From Holophagales bacterium (lineage in GTDB: Bacteria; Acidobacteriota; Thermoanaerobaculia; Multivoradales; Multivoraceae), in NCBI GenBank assembly GCA_009837885.1, contig VXSP01000012.1, positions 1 to 64,000 on the forward strand: DNA of 64,000 nt. The letters are read 5' to 3'. The position numbers were made by a program, and so were the translations under genes. Below the pieces are notes generated by a model. The model was not told the origin of the DNA and ran no database searches. It saw only the letters and a program-made list of their open reading frames with translations. How positions within the stretch are numbered: the stretch's first letter is position 1; every line of letters begins with the position of its first letter. Shown piece by piece: positions 31,523-39,965 of this stretch.

Positions 31523-33025
31523 CTATCCCTCGATCCCCCCAATGCACATGTACTTGATCTCGAGGTAGTCGTCCAAGCCGTACTTCGACCCCTCGCGGCC
31601 GTGGCCGGATTCCTTCATGCCGCCGAAGGGGGCCATTTCGTTGGAGATGATGCCTTCGTTGATGCCGACGATGCCGTACTCGAGCGCCTCGCTGACGCGC
31701 CAGATGCGGCCGACGTCGCGGGCGTAGAAGTAGCTGGCCAGGCCGAACTCGGTGTCGTTGGCCATGGCGATCGCTTCCTCCTCGGTGCTGAACTTCATCA
31801 GCGGCGCGACGGGGCCGAAGATCTCTTCGCGGAAGACCCGCATGTCGTCCGTGACGTTGGTGAGGATCGTGGGTTGGACGAAGCACTCGCCGATATCCGA
31901 ACGACCGCCGCCGATCTCGACCGTGGCGCCCCGGTCGACCGCGTCGGTGACGCGACTGGTCACGTTCGCCACGGCCTCGGTGCTGATCAGCGGGCCCACG
32001 GTGACGCCGTCCTCGGTGCCGTCGCCCATCTTGATTCCGGCGACCGCCGCGGCGAGTTTCTCGGCGAACTCGTCGTAGACGCCTTCCTGGACCAGGATGC
32101 GGTTGGCGCAGACGCAGGTCTGGCCTGCGTTACGGAACTTGCAGATCATGGCGCCGGCGACCGCCGCGTCCAGGTCGGCGTCGTCGAACACGATGAAGGG
32201 CGCGTTGCCGCCCAGTTCCATCGACATCCGCTTCATCGTGCCCGCGCATTGAGTCATGAGCAGCTTGCCCACCGCGGTGGAGCCGGTGAAGGTGAGCTTG
32301 CGGACCGTGGGGTTGGACGTCAGCTCCTTGCCGATCTCCTCGGTCTGGCCGCAGAGGATGTTGATCACCCCGGCCGGGATGCCGGCCCGCTCCGCCAGCT
32401 CGGCCAGTGCGTTGGCTGACAGGGGCGTCTCGTTGGCCGGCTTGCAGACGACCGTGCAGCCCGCCGCGAGGGCCGGTGCGATCTTGCGCGCGAGCATGGC
32501 GTTGGGGAAGTTCCAGGGCGTGATGCAGGCCACCACGCCGACCGGCTGCTTGATGGTGACGACCCGCTTGTCGTTGGCAGGCTGCGGGATCGTGTCGCCG
32601 TACACGCGCTTCGCCTCTTCGGCGAACCACTCGACGTAGCTGGCGCCGTAGGCGATCTCCCCGCGGGCCTCGAAGAGGGGCTTGCCCTGTTCGGCCGTCA
32701 TCATCTGAGCCAGGTCTTCCTGGCTCTGCATCATCAGGTCGAACCAGCGCCGCAGCATCGCGGCGCGCTCCTTGGCCGTCGTGTGCCGCCACTGCTCGAA
32801 GGCCCTTCCGGCTGCCTCGATGGCGCGGCTCGTTTCGGCGCCGCCGCAGCAGGCGACGTCGGCCAGGACATCGCCCGTGGCCGGGTTCTCGACGGCGAAG
32901 GTCTCGCCGGAGTCGGCGTCGACCCACTGGCCGTCGATGTAGGCCTGGGCGCGGAGCAGACCGGGGTCGGCCAGGTCGATGCGGTCGGCCGGGGCTCGGG
33001 TCGCTACGGAGGTGGCAATGGTCAT
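31523..33025 (-). CDS. gabD: NAD(P)-dependent succinate-semialdehyde dehydrogenase
   Basis: A 500-residue aldehyde dehydrogenase closest to succinate-semialdehyde dehydrogenase. Motifs: FTGSTAVGKLL (NAD(P)-binding), MSMELGGNAPF (catalytic-base glutamate) and NAGQTCVCANRIL (catalytic cysteine), plus GINEGIISNEMAPFGGMKES at the C-terminus typical for GabD. It would oxidise succinate semialdehyde (GABA or 4-hydroxybutyrate degradation) to succinate. Start ATG 33025 preceded by GAGGGAG. Divergent from the livH operon; linkage to the polyamine-like operon 8 kb away is possible because gamma-glutamyl routes end in succinate semialdehyde. Confidence 0.88.
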   Translation of the reverse strand: MTIATSVATRAPADRIDLADPGLLRAQAYIDGQWVDADSGETFAVENPATGDVLADVACCGGAETSRAIEAAGRAFEQWRHTTAKERAAMLRRWFDLMMQSQEDLAQMMTAEQGKPLFEARGEIAYGASYVEWFAEEAKRVYGDTIPQPANDKRVVTIKQPVGVVACITPWNFPNAMLARKIAPALAAGCTVVCKPANETPLSANALAELAERAGIPAGVINILCGQTEEIGKELTSNPTVRKLTFTGSTAVGKLLMTQCAGTMKRMSMELGGNAPFIVFDDADLDAAVAGAMICKFRNAGQTCVCANRILVQEGVYDEFAEKLAAAVAGIKMGDGTEDGVTVGPLISTEAVANVTSRVTDAVDRGATVEIGGGRSDIGECFVQPTILTNVTDDMRVFREEIFGPVAPLMKFSTEEEAIAMANDTEFGLASYFYARDVGRIWRVSEALEYGIVGINEGIISNEMAPFGGMKESGHGREGSKYGLDDYLEIKYMCIGGIEG

Positions 33026-33087
33026 GGACGTCACTCCCTCGTGGTCGCCGCTTTGCGGCGCGGTTCTCAAAGGCCGGCGAGGACGCC

Positions 33088-33102
33088 AGCGTCTGCGACG
33101 CT
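33088..33102. promoter_or_regulatory. AGCGTC-TGC-GACGCT palindrome
   Basis: A perfect 6-base inverted repeat with a 3-base spacer in the 154-base divergent region between the semialdehyde dehydrogenase and livH. It is a plausible operator for either side, but in GC-rich DNA a chance palindrome is possible. Confidence 0.35.
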
Positions 33103-33179
33103 AGCATCGGCGACATGAACAGCACGCCGCTGTCCCCTGTTCTCGGCGCCAACGAGGCGGGCCGGCGGAGGGAGTCACC

Positions 33180-34052
33180 CTGAGTCAGCTCCTGCAGGTT
33201 CTCGTCAATGGTCTGGCCGTCGGCTGTATCTACGGCCTGATCGCTCTCGGCTTCGTTCTCGTCTACAAGGCGACCGAGATGGTGAACTTCGCCCAGGGCG
33301 ATCTCATGATGCTGGGCGCCTTCATGGCGGTGACCCTGATCGGCGACTTCGGTCTGCCCTGGGCGCTGGGGTTGTTGCTGTCGGTCCTGGCGCTGGCGGT
33401 CTTCGGCTATCTGCTCGACGCCTTCGTGCTGCGCCGCGTTCTGGGCGAACCCCAGTTCGCCATCGTGATGCTGACGATCGGGCTGGGCTTCATCTTCCGC
33501 GCCGTGGCGGGACTGGTGTGGGGCTACGACCCGCAGAGCTTTCCCACTCCGTACACCGGCAAGTCGCTGCGTGTCGGCGAGATCGTTGTGAGCTACGAGA
33601 ACCTCGCGATCCTGCTGGGCACCCTCGTCCTTTGCCTCGTGCTGTTCCTGTTCTTCCGCCGCACGCGGCTCGGCATCGGCATGCAGGCCACGTCGCAGAA
33701 CCAGCTCGCGGCCTACTACGTCGGCATCCCGGTCAAGCGGGTCTTCTCCCTGGTGTGGGCGATCTCCGCGGGAGTCGCCGCGGTGGCCGGGATCCTCCTG
33801 GCGCCCGTCTCGCTCGTCCAGCCCGGGATGGGATTCATCGGGATCAAGGCCTTCGCGGCCGCGGTGATCGGCGGCTTCGGTTCGATCCCCGGAGCGCTGC
33901 TCGGCGGCTGGATCATCGGCGTCGCCGAGCAGGTCGCGGGGGTCTACCTGCCCGCCGGTTTCCAGGAGATGTCCGCCTACGGCATTCTCATTCTGGCCTT
34001 GATCCTGCGGCCCCAGGGCCTGTTCGCACAGATTCAGCGAAAGAAAGTCTGA
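33180..34052 (+). CDS. livH: Branched-chain-amino-acid-type ABC permease LivH, CTG start
   Basis: A 290-residue LivH-type permease: NGLAVGCIYGLIALGFVLVY opens the first helix, then MVNFAQGDLMMLGAF (the characteristic NFAQG/H motif). The only in-frame standard start is ATG 33279, which would remove 33 residues including TM1, so the start must be CTG 33180; GGAGGGAG ends about 6 bases upstream and no ATG, GTG or TTG lies in frame before it. About eight TM helices follow. Part of a Liv-type importer for branched or aromatic acids or amino acids. Confidence 0.9.
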   Translation: MSQLLQVLVNGLAVGCIYGLIALGFVLVYKATEMVNFAQGDLMMLGAFMAVTLIGDFGLPWALGLLLSVLALAVFGYLLDAFVLRRVLGEPQFAIVMLTIGLGFIFRAVAGLVWGYDPQSFPTPYTGKSLRVGEIVVSYENLAILLGTLVLCLVLFLFFRRTRLGIGMQATSQNQLAAYYVGIPVKRVFSLVWAISAGVAAVAGILLAPVSLVQPGMGFIGIKAFAAAVIGGFGSIPGALLGGWIIGVAEQVAGVYLPAGFQEMSAYGILILALILRPQGLFAQIQRKKV

Positions 34053-34069
34053 CGGCCGGCGAGCATCGA

Positions 34070-35146
34070 ATGCGGTTCCTCTTCAAGACCCACTACAACC
34101 AGGACATCGACCACCTCAAGCATGGTGGTGACCGGTTCTGGTACGGCCTGCTGCTGGTGCTCGTCGCCGCGGCGCCCGCGGCGCTCGGCACCTTCTATCT
34201 GGGCGAGCTCAACCTGGTGATGATCTACGCCATCGCCGGCGTCGGTCTGATGCTGCTCGTTGGCTACACCGGCCAGGTGAGCCTGGGCCACGCGGCGTTT
34301 CTGGCGATCGGCGCCTATACCCACTCGCTCCTGCTGGGCGCGGGTCTGCCGTTCCTGCTTTCGATCGTCGCGGCGGTCCTGGTCTCGGCGCTCGTCGGCG
34401 CCGGCGTGGGGTGGATCGCGCTCCGGATGACGGGCATCTATCTCGCCATCGCCACCCTGGCCTTCGCCATGCTCACCGAGCAGACGATCTCGCGCGCGGA
34501 GTGGCTCACCGGGGGCTTTCGCGGCCTCGCCGTTCCGCAGGCGAGCCTCTTCGGGATGCCGCTCACGCAGGGCTGGCAGCACTACTACGTGACGCTCACG
34601 CTGCTCGTCGTGACGCTCCTCGCGGCGCTCAACATCCTGCGGTCCTCGACGGGAAGGGCGATGGTCGCCATCCGTGACTCGGAGATCTCGGCGGAGAGCG
34701 TCGGCATCAACCTGGCCGTCTACAAGACTCTCGCTTTCGCTCTCAGCGCCGGCATCACCGGCCTCGCCGGCGCTCTCTTCGCGCATCGCCTCGGCTACCT
34801 CTCGCCCGACGCCTTCACGTTCCTCATCTCGCTGCAGCTCCTCCTGATGGTGGTGGTTGGCGGGGTCGGCTCGATGCGGGGCGTCATCTACGGCGCGCTC
34901 TTCATCGGCTTCCTGCCTCAGCTCCTCGCCATCGCCCGCGACACGCTGCCGCCGCAGATCGCACAGGCTCCCGGACTCGAGCCGGGCATCTTCGGCCTCA
35001 TCCTGGTGCTGGTGATCCTCTTCGAGCCTCAGGGCATCTTCGGCCGCTGGCTCAAGATCAAGAGCTACTTCCAGTTGTTCCCGCTCTACCGCCGGGCGAC
35101 GCACCGGCGCCAGAAGACCTACCTGCGCACGGAGCGACTGAGGTGA
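34070..35146 (+). CDS. livM: Branched-chain-amino-acid-type ABC permease LivM
   Basis: A 358-residue LivM-type permease: MLLVGYTGQVSLGHAAFLAI is the family signature, with GGVGSMRGVIYGALFI the EAA-like loop near 270. A 35-residue cytoplasmic N-terminus precedes TM1 and a basic tail (RRATHRRQKTYLRTERLR) ends it. Starts 17 bases after livH and overlaps livG by 4 bases. Confidence 0.92.
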   Translation: MRFLFKTHYNQDIDHLKHGGDRFWYGLLLVLVAAAPAALGTFYLGELNLVMIYAIAGVGLMLLVGYTGQVSLGHAAFLAIGAYTHSLLLGAGLPFLLSIVAAVLVSALVGAGVGWIALRMTGIYLAIATLAFAMLTEQTISRAEWLTGGFRGLAVPQASLFGMPLTQGWQHYYVTLTLLVVTLLAALNILRSSTGRAMVAIRDSEISAESVGINLAVYKTLAFALSAGITGLAGALFAHRLGYLSPDAFTFLISLQLLLMVVVGGVGSMRGVIYGALFIGFLPQLLAIARDTLPPQIAQAPGLEPGIFGLILVLVILFEPQGIFGRWLKIKSYFQLFPLYRRATHRRQKTYLRTERLR

Positions 35147-35904
35147 GCTACCTCGCCGCCCTAGACCTGTCGATCAGCTTCGGGGGCATTCGTGCCGTCG
35201 ACGACGTGAGCTTCGAGGTCGAGGAGGGCGAGGTGTTCGCCATCATCGGACCGAACGGAGCCGGCAAGACGACGCTCTTCAACCTGGTGAGCGGCATCTA
35301 CTCCCCCGACGGCGGGAGCGTCCGGTTCGCGGGCCGCGACATCACCTCGCTGCCGGCGCATCGCATCGCACCGCTCGGCCTCGCGCGCACCTTCCAGAAC
35401 ATCGAGCTCTTCGAGCACGCCACCGTTCTGCAGAACCTCCTCATCGGCCGTCATGTCCACCGGCGCTCGACCGCGCTGTCCCACCTCCTGTTCCTCCCCG
35501 CGGTGAGGCGGGAGGAGCTCGAGCACCGGCGCCGCGTGGAAGACGTCATCGACCTCCTCGAGCTCGCCCACTACCGCGAGCAGAGGATCGCCAACCTCCC
35601 CTACGGAGTGCGCAAGGTCGTGGAAGTGGGCCGCGCGCTCTGCCTGGAGCCGAAGCTGCTGCTCCTCGACGAGCCGACCTCCGGGCTGAACCCCGAGGAG
35701 AGCGAGGACATGGGATTCTGGATCGAGGACATCAACCGCGACCTTGGCGTGACGGTCGTCATGGTGGCGCACGACATGGGTCTCGTGAGCCGGGTGGCGG
35801 GGCGGGTGCTCGCCCTCAACGAAGGTCGCGTGATCGCGGAGGGCAGCCCCGCGGAGGTGCAGAAGAACCCCGCCGTCGTCGACGCCTACCTGGGAGCGGA
35901 GTAG
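35143..35904 (+). CDS. livG: ABC ATPase LivG
   Basis: A 253-residue ATPase: Walker A GPNGAGKTT, LivG-type signature NLPYGVRKVVEVGRAL, Walker B LLLLDEPTSGLNPEE. GTG 35143 overlaps livM. Couples ATP hydrolysis to import with LivF. Confidence 0.93.
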   Translation: MSYLAALDLSISFGGIRAVDDVSFEVEEGEVFAIIGPNGAGKTTLFNLVSGIYSPDGGSVRFAGRDITSLPAHRIAPLGLARTFQNIELFEHATVLQNLLIGRHVHRRSTALSHLLFLPAVRREELEHRRRVEDVIDLLELAHYREQRIANLPYGVRKVVEVGRALCLEPKLLLLDEPTSGLNPEESEDMGFWIEDINRDLGVTVVMVAHDMGLVSRVAGRVLALNEGRVIAEGSPAEVQKNPAVVDAYLGAE

Positions 35905-36669
35905 GTGCTTCTCGAGCTCAAGAACGTCGAGACCTACTACGGTCCGATCATGGCGATCCGCGGCGTCAGCCTCGCGGTGCCCGAAGGCCGGATCGTCGCC
36001 GTTCTGGGCGCCAACGGCGCGGGCAAGACGACCATCCTCCGTACGATCTCGGGCGTGATGGATCCCCAGAAGGGTGAGATCCTCTTCGCTGGCGAGGACA
36101 TCGCACGGCGCGATCCCGACGCCGTCATGCGCCTCGGCCTGAGCCACGTGCCGGAGGGCCGAGAGGTCTTTCCCTTCCTCTCGGTGAGCGAGAACCTGCG
36201 AATGGGCGCCTACAGCCGCCGCGACCGCGCACGCATCGCCGACGATCTCAAGCGCGTCTACGACTACTTCCCGGCGCTCGCCGATCGGGCCTCGCAACAG
36301 GCGAGCCAGCTCTCCGGCGGCGAGCAGCAGATGCTCGCCATCGGACGCGCCCTGATGGCGCATCCGAGGATGCTGCTGCTCGACGAGCCGTCGCTCGGCC
36401 TGTCTCCGATCCTGGTCCACCAGATCTTCGAGATCATCAAGCGCATCAACGAGGAGGCGGGCATGACGATCCTCGTCGTCGAGCAGAATGCCCACGTCGC
36501 GCTGCGACACTCCCACTACGGCTACGTGCTCGAGAACGGACGGGTGGTCATGGACGACACGTGCGAGAAGCTCGAGAGTTCGCCGGACATCCAGGAGTTC
36601 TATCTCGGGATGAAGGACCAGATGCCGAGAGGGGTCCGCCGGTGGAAGAAGCGGAAGACCTGGAGGTGA
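35905..36669 (+). CDS. livF: ABC ATPase LivF
   Basis: A 254-residue ATPase: Walker A GANGAGKTT, signature QLSGGEQQMLAIGRALM, Walker B MLLLDEPSLGLSP, plus an unusual basic tail (MPRGVRRWKKRKTWR). GTG 35905 directly follows livG's stop. Confidence 0.93.
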   Translation: MLLELKNVETYYGPIMAIRGVSLAVPEGRIVAVLGANGAGKTTILRTISGVMDPQKGEILFAGEDIARRDPDAVMRLGLSHVPEGREVFPFLSVSENLRMGAYSRRDRARIADDLKRVYDYFPALADRASQQASQLSGGEQQMLAIGRALMAHPRMLLLDEPSLGLSPILVHQIFEIIKRINEEAGMTILVVEQNAHVALRHSHYGYVLENGRVVMDDTCEKLESSPDIQEFYLGMKDQMPRGVRRWKKRKTWR

Positions 36670-36732
36670 GGATGGGCGGCCCCGAATCGAACCCGGACAA
36701 CGCGGTCAGGATCCGACTGAAGACGCAGAAAC

Positions 36733-38628
36733 ATGGAGATTGAATACGAGAGCAAGGATCTCGTGCGTGAGACGCGCACGGCCGACGACGGCCGCGAGCT
36801 CGTGTTCTGGCGCGACACGAGCTTCGCCGGCACCGTCCCGACGATGTTCTGGAGCCGCGTCGAGAGGTACGGCGACCGCATCGCGATGCGGGAGAAGGAC
36901 TTCGGCATCTGGCAGGACGTCTCCTGGCGCACCTTCGGCGAGAAGGCGCGCCATACGGGGCTGGCGCTGCGCTCGCTCGGCTTCGGCAAGGGCGACGTCG
37001 CGTGCATCCTCTCCAACACGATCACCGAGTGGATGTTCGCCGACATGGGGGTGCTCGGCGCCGGCGGCGTGTGCGCGGGGATCTACCCGACGGATGCGGC
37101 CGAGCAGGTGGACTACCTGGTCAACGACTCGGGCTGCAAGGTGATGTTCGTCGAAGACGAGGAGCAGCTCGACAAGGTGCTCGAGGTGCGCGAAAAGTGC
37201 CCCACGCTCGAGCAGATCGTCATCTTCGACATGGAGGGCCTGCGGGACTTCGAGGATTCGCGGGCCATGAGCTACGACGACCTGCTCGCGCTCGGACGCG
37301 AACAGGACGAGCTCCACCCCGAGGCCTGGGCCGAGTGCCTCGAGCTGGCGAGGCCCGAGGACCTCGCGATCCTCGTCTACACCTCCGGCACCACCGGGCC
37401 TCCGAAGGGGGCGATGATCAGCCACCACAACCTCGTGTTCCAGTGCGTCAACGCCCCGCACGTCCTGTCGCAGAACGAGGACGACGAGCGCATGGCCTTC
37501 CTGCCGTTGTGCCACATCGCCGAGCGGATCTTCGTCTACGGTTCGCTCTACACCGGCACGAAGCTCAACTTCGTCGAGAATCCGGAAACGGTGCCCGAGA
37601 ACGCTCAGGAGATCCAGCCGACGCTGTTCTTCTCGGTGCCGCGCGTGTGGGAGAAGTTCTACTCGGCCATCAGCATCGCCCTCGCCGACGCCACCTTCCT
37701 GCAGCGATGGGCGTATGGAAAGGCGATAGGGATCGGGTTCAAACGCGCGGACAAACGTCTTGGGGGCGAGAAGCCGGGGGCGGTCCTGGAGCTCGCCTAC
37801 CGCGTCGGCGATGCGCTCGTGCTGCGCAACATTCGCAAGTTCCTGGGCCTCGACCGCTGTCGCTGGATCGGCACCGGGGCCGCGCCGATCTCACCCGATC
37901 TGATCCGCTGGTATCTCGCACTCGGCATCGACATGGTGGAGGGCTACGGCCAAACCGAAAACACCGGCATCGCCTCCATCCTGGAGCCGGGCGAGATCAG
38001 GCCCGGCACCGTCGGCCGCTCCGTTCCCTACGGCGAAATCAGGATCTCCGATGAGGGCGAGATCCTGATCCGCGGAGAGTTCGTCTTCATGGGTTACCTC
38101 AACCAGCCGGAGAAGACGGCCGAGACGATTCGTGACGGGTGGCTCCACACCGGCGACGTCGGCGAGATCGACGACGAGGGCTTCCTCAAGATCACCGACC
38201 GCATGAAGGACATCATCATCACGGCCGGCGGCAAGAACATCACCCCGAGCGAGATCGAGAACCAGCTCAAGTTCTCGCCCTACATTGCCGACGCGGTGGT
38301 GATCGGCGACAAGCGCAAGTTCCTGACGTGTCTCGTGATGATCGACCACGACAACGTCGTCAAATACGCTCAGGATCATCATGTGCCCTTCACCAACTAC
38401 CAGAGCCTGTGCGCGGCGGAGGAGATCGTCGAGCTGATCCACGGTCAGGTGGAGGCCGTCAACGCGAAGTTCGCGCGGGTCGAACAGGTGAAGAAGTTCC
38501 GCCTGATCGACCAGGAGCTGACCCCCGAGGACGACGAGCTCACGCCGACGATGAAGCTCAAGCGCAAGTTCGTGAACGAGAAGTACCGACCCCTGATCGA
38601 TTCGATGTACGGAGGACAGCAGGCATGA
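36733..38628 (+). CDS. AMP-forming long-chain acyl-CoA synthetase
   Basis: A 631-residue adenylate-forming (ANL) enzyme of the FadD15/FACS type: ILVYTSGTTGPPKGAMISHH (P-loop near 217-236), VEGYGQTENTGIASI and ITAGGKNITPSEIENQLK near the C-terminus (catalytic lysine region). It activates a carboxylic acid to its CoA ester. Set inside the Liv-type importer operon (63 bases after livF, ATGA overlap with the binding-protein gene), so the transported compound may be an acid activated on entry. Confidence 0.92.
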   Translation: MEIEYESKDLVRETRTADDGRELVFWRDTSFAGTVPTMFWSRVERYGDRIAMREKDFGIWQDVSWRTFGEKARHTGLALRSLGFGKGDVACILSNTITEWMFADMGVLGAGGVCAGIYPTDAAEQVDYLVNDSGCKVMFVEDEEQLDKVLEVREKCPTLEQIVIFDMEGLRDFEDSRAMSYDDLLALGREQDELHPEAWAECLELARPEDLAILVYTSGTTGPPKGAMISHHNLVFQCVNAPHVLSQNEDDERMAFLPLCHIAERIFVYGSLYTGTKLNFVENPETVPENAQEIQPTLFFSVPRVWEKFYSAISIALADATFLQRWAYGKAIGIGFKRADKRLGGEKPGAVLELAYRVGDALVLRNIRKFLGLDRCRWIGTGAAPISPDLIRWYLALGIDMVEGYGQTENTGIASILEPGEIRPGTVGRSVPYGEIRISDEGEILIRGEFVFMGYLNQPEKTAETIRDGWLHTGDVGEIDDEGFLKITDRMKDIIITAGGKNITPSEIENQLKFSPYIADAVVIGDKRKFLTCLVMIDHDNVVKYAQDHHVPFTNYQSLCAAEEIVELIHGQVEAVNAKFARVEQVKKFRLIDQELTPEDDELTPTMKLKRKFVNEKYRPLIDSMYGGQQA

Positions 38629-39884
38629 CCGATAGACACCTGGGACCGTCCGCAGTAGAAACTGGGTGCGCCGGCGTCCCCGCCGGCATCCGGCGCGAAG
38701 CGCCGGCTTCCGGACCTTTCAATGCGCTGGCTGTCGCTTGCTTGTTGCTTGGCGCCGTCCTGGCGGGATGCGGGAGCTCCGATCCCGAGACCTCGGAAGC
38801 GGCCGGGGAGATCGTGCTCGGCACCTACACCGACCTGTCCGGTCCGGCCGCGGCCATCGGTGTCGGCAGCATCAACGCGGCGCGAATGATCTTCGATGCC
38901 GTGAACGAGGAAGGCGGCATCCACGGCCGCCAGATCCGCTTCATCGTCGAGGACAATCAGTACCAGGTGCCTCGCGCCGTTCAGGCGGCCAACAAGCTGA
39001 TCCACCGCGACCGGATCTTCGCCATGGTGGGCGCCCTCGGGACGCCGATGAACAACGCCGTCATGACCAGCCAGTTCGAGGCGGGCGTTCCGAACATCTT
39101 CCCGCTCTCGGGCGCGCGTTCGATGGCGGAACCGCTGCATCGGCTGAAGTTCGCCGGTGTCTCCACCTACTACGACCAGATGCGCGCCGCGATCAGGTAC
39201 TTCGTCGAGGAGAAGGGCAAGGAGCGCATCTGCACCATGACCCAGGACACCGACTACGGAACGGAGATGACCGACGCGGCGAACGATCAGCTCGGCGAGA
39301 TGGGACGGGAGGTCATCGACTCGACGGCCCACAGGCCTCTCGACACCGACTTCAGCGCGGCGATCCTCAAGCTCCGGCAGGCCGACTGCGACCTGATCGT
39401 GCTCGGAACGATCATCGGCGACACGATCCTGGCGATCTCGGCGGCACGGGGGATCGACTGGGACGTCGACTTCGTCGGCCCGATCGCGGCGTTCGAGTCC
39501 GAGGTCGCGGAGGCGGAGGGCGGTGTGACGAACGGCTTCTTCGCGATGACGTCGTTCGAGTTCCCCTACGCCGATCATCCCAGCCAGGAGGTCCGCGACT
39601 TCCTCGCCGACTACGAGGAGCGCTACGGCCAGGAGCCCAACACCGGCTCGCTCCTGGGCTGGCTGGTCGCCGACTTCACGGTGAGGGCTCTACGCGACGC
39701 CGGGCCGGATCTCACGGTCGATTCGCTGGTCGCCGCGATCGAGTCGATCGACGACTACCAGGACATCTTCGGCGGCCCGGTCCTGAGCTTCGGGCCGGAG
39801 AAGCGGATCGGCACGGACGAGGCTTTCCTCGCTGAGGTACAGGACGGACGCTGGGTGCGCGTCACGGAGAACCTGTCCTACTGA
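38625..39884 (+). CDS. Liv-type substrate-binding lipoprotein
   Basis: A 419-residue periplasmic binding protein of the LivJ/amide-urea type, with a lipobox LAGC at C49, GTYTDLSGPAAAIGVGSINA (start of the first lobe) and repeated GxxTD/AxP motifs. A 30-residue segment lies before the signal core because the palindromic repeat (38661-38687) encodes residues 13-21 (TGCAGVPAG). The start codon ATG 38625 overlaps the synthetase stop, which supports this long N-terminus. The cargo is probably an amino acid or carboxylic acid. Confidence 0.9.
   Translation: MTDRHLGPSAVETGCAGVPAGIRREAPASGPFNALAVACLLLGAVLAGCGSSDPETSEAAGEIVLGTYTDLSGPAAAIGVGSINAARMIFDAVNEEGGIHGRQIRFIVEDNQYQVPRAVQAANKLIHRDRIFAMVGALGTPMNNAVMTSQFEAGVPNIFPLSGARSMAEPLHRLKFAGVSTYYDQMRAAIRYFVEEKGKERICTMTQDTDYGTEMTDAANDQLGEMGREVIDSTAHRPLDTDFSAAILKLRQADCDLIVLGTIIGDTILAISAARGIDWDVDFVGPIAAFESEVAEAEGGVTNGFFAMTSFEFPYADHPSQEVRDFLADYEERYGQEPNTGSLLGWLVADFTVRALRDAGPDLTVDSLVAAIESIDDYQDIFGGPVLSFGPEKRIGTDEAFLAEVQDGRWVRVTENLSY
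38661..38687 (+). repeat. 27-base palindromic repeat, copy 1
   Basis: Starts ACTGGGTGCG and continues as the hairpin GCCGGCG-TCCC-CGCCGGC (38670-38687). It lies inside the binding-protein gene and is read TGCAGVPAG. A second hairpin CCGGCGC-GAA-GCGCCGG (38690-38706) follows. The other exact copies are at 39896, 45577 and, inverted, 47422. Confidence 0.9.
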
Positions 39885-39895
39885 CGTCGGGCCCC

Positions 39896-39922
39896 ACTGG
39901 GTGCGCCGGCGTCCCCGCCGGC
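39896..39922 (+). repeat. 27-base palindromic repeat, copy 2
   Basis: Identical to copy 1 over all 27 bases, located 12 bases past the binding-protein stop and before the convergent oxidase gene. The position would suit a transcriptional or REP-type role. Confidence 0.9.
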
Positions 39923-39965
39923 ATTTGCCGAAGGCGGCAGCGAGTCAGCCACCCCCGGCTGGCGG

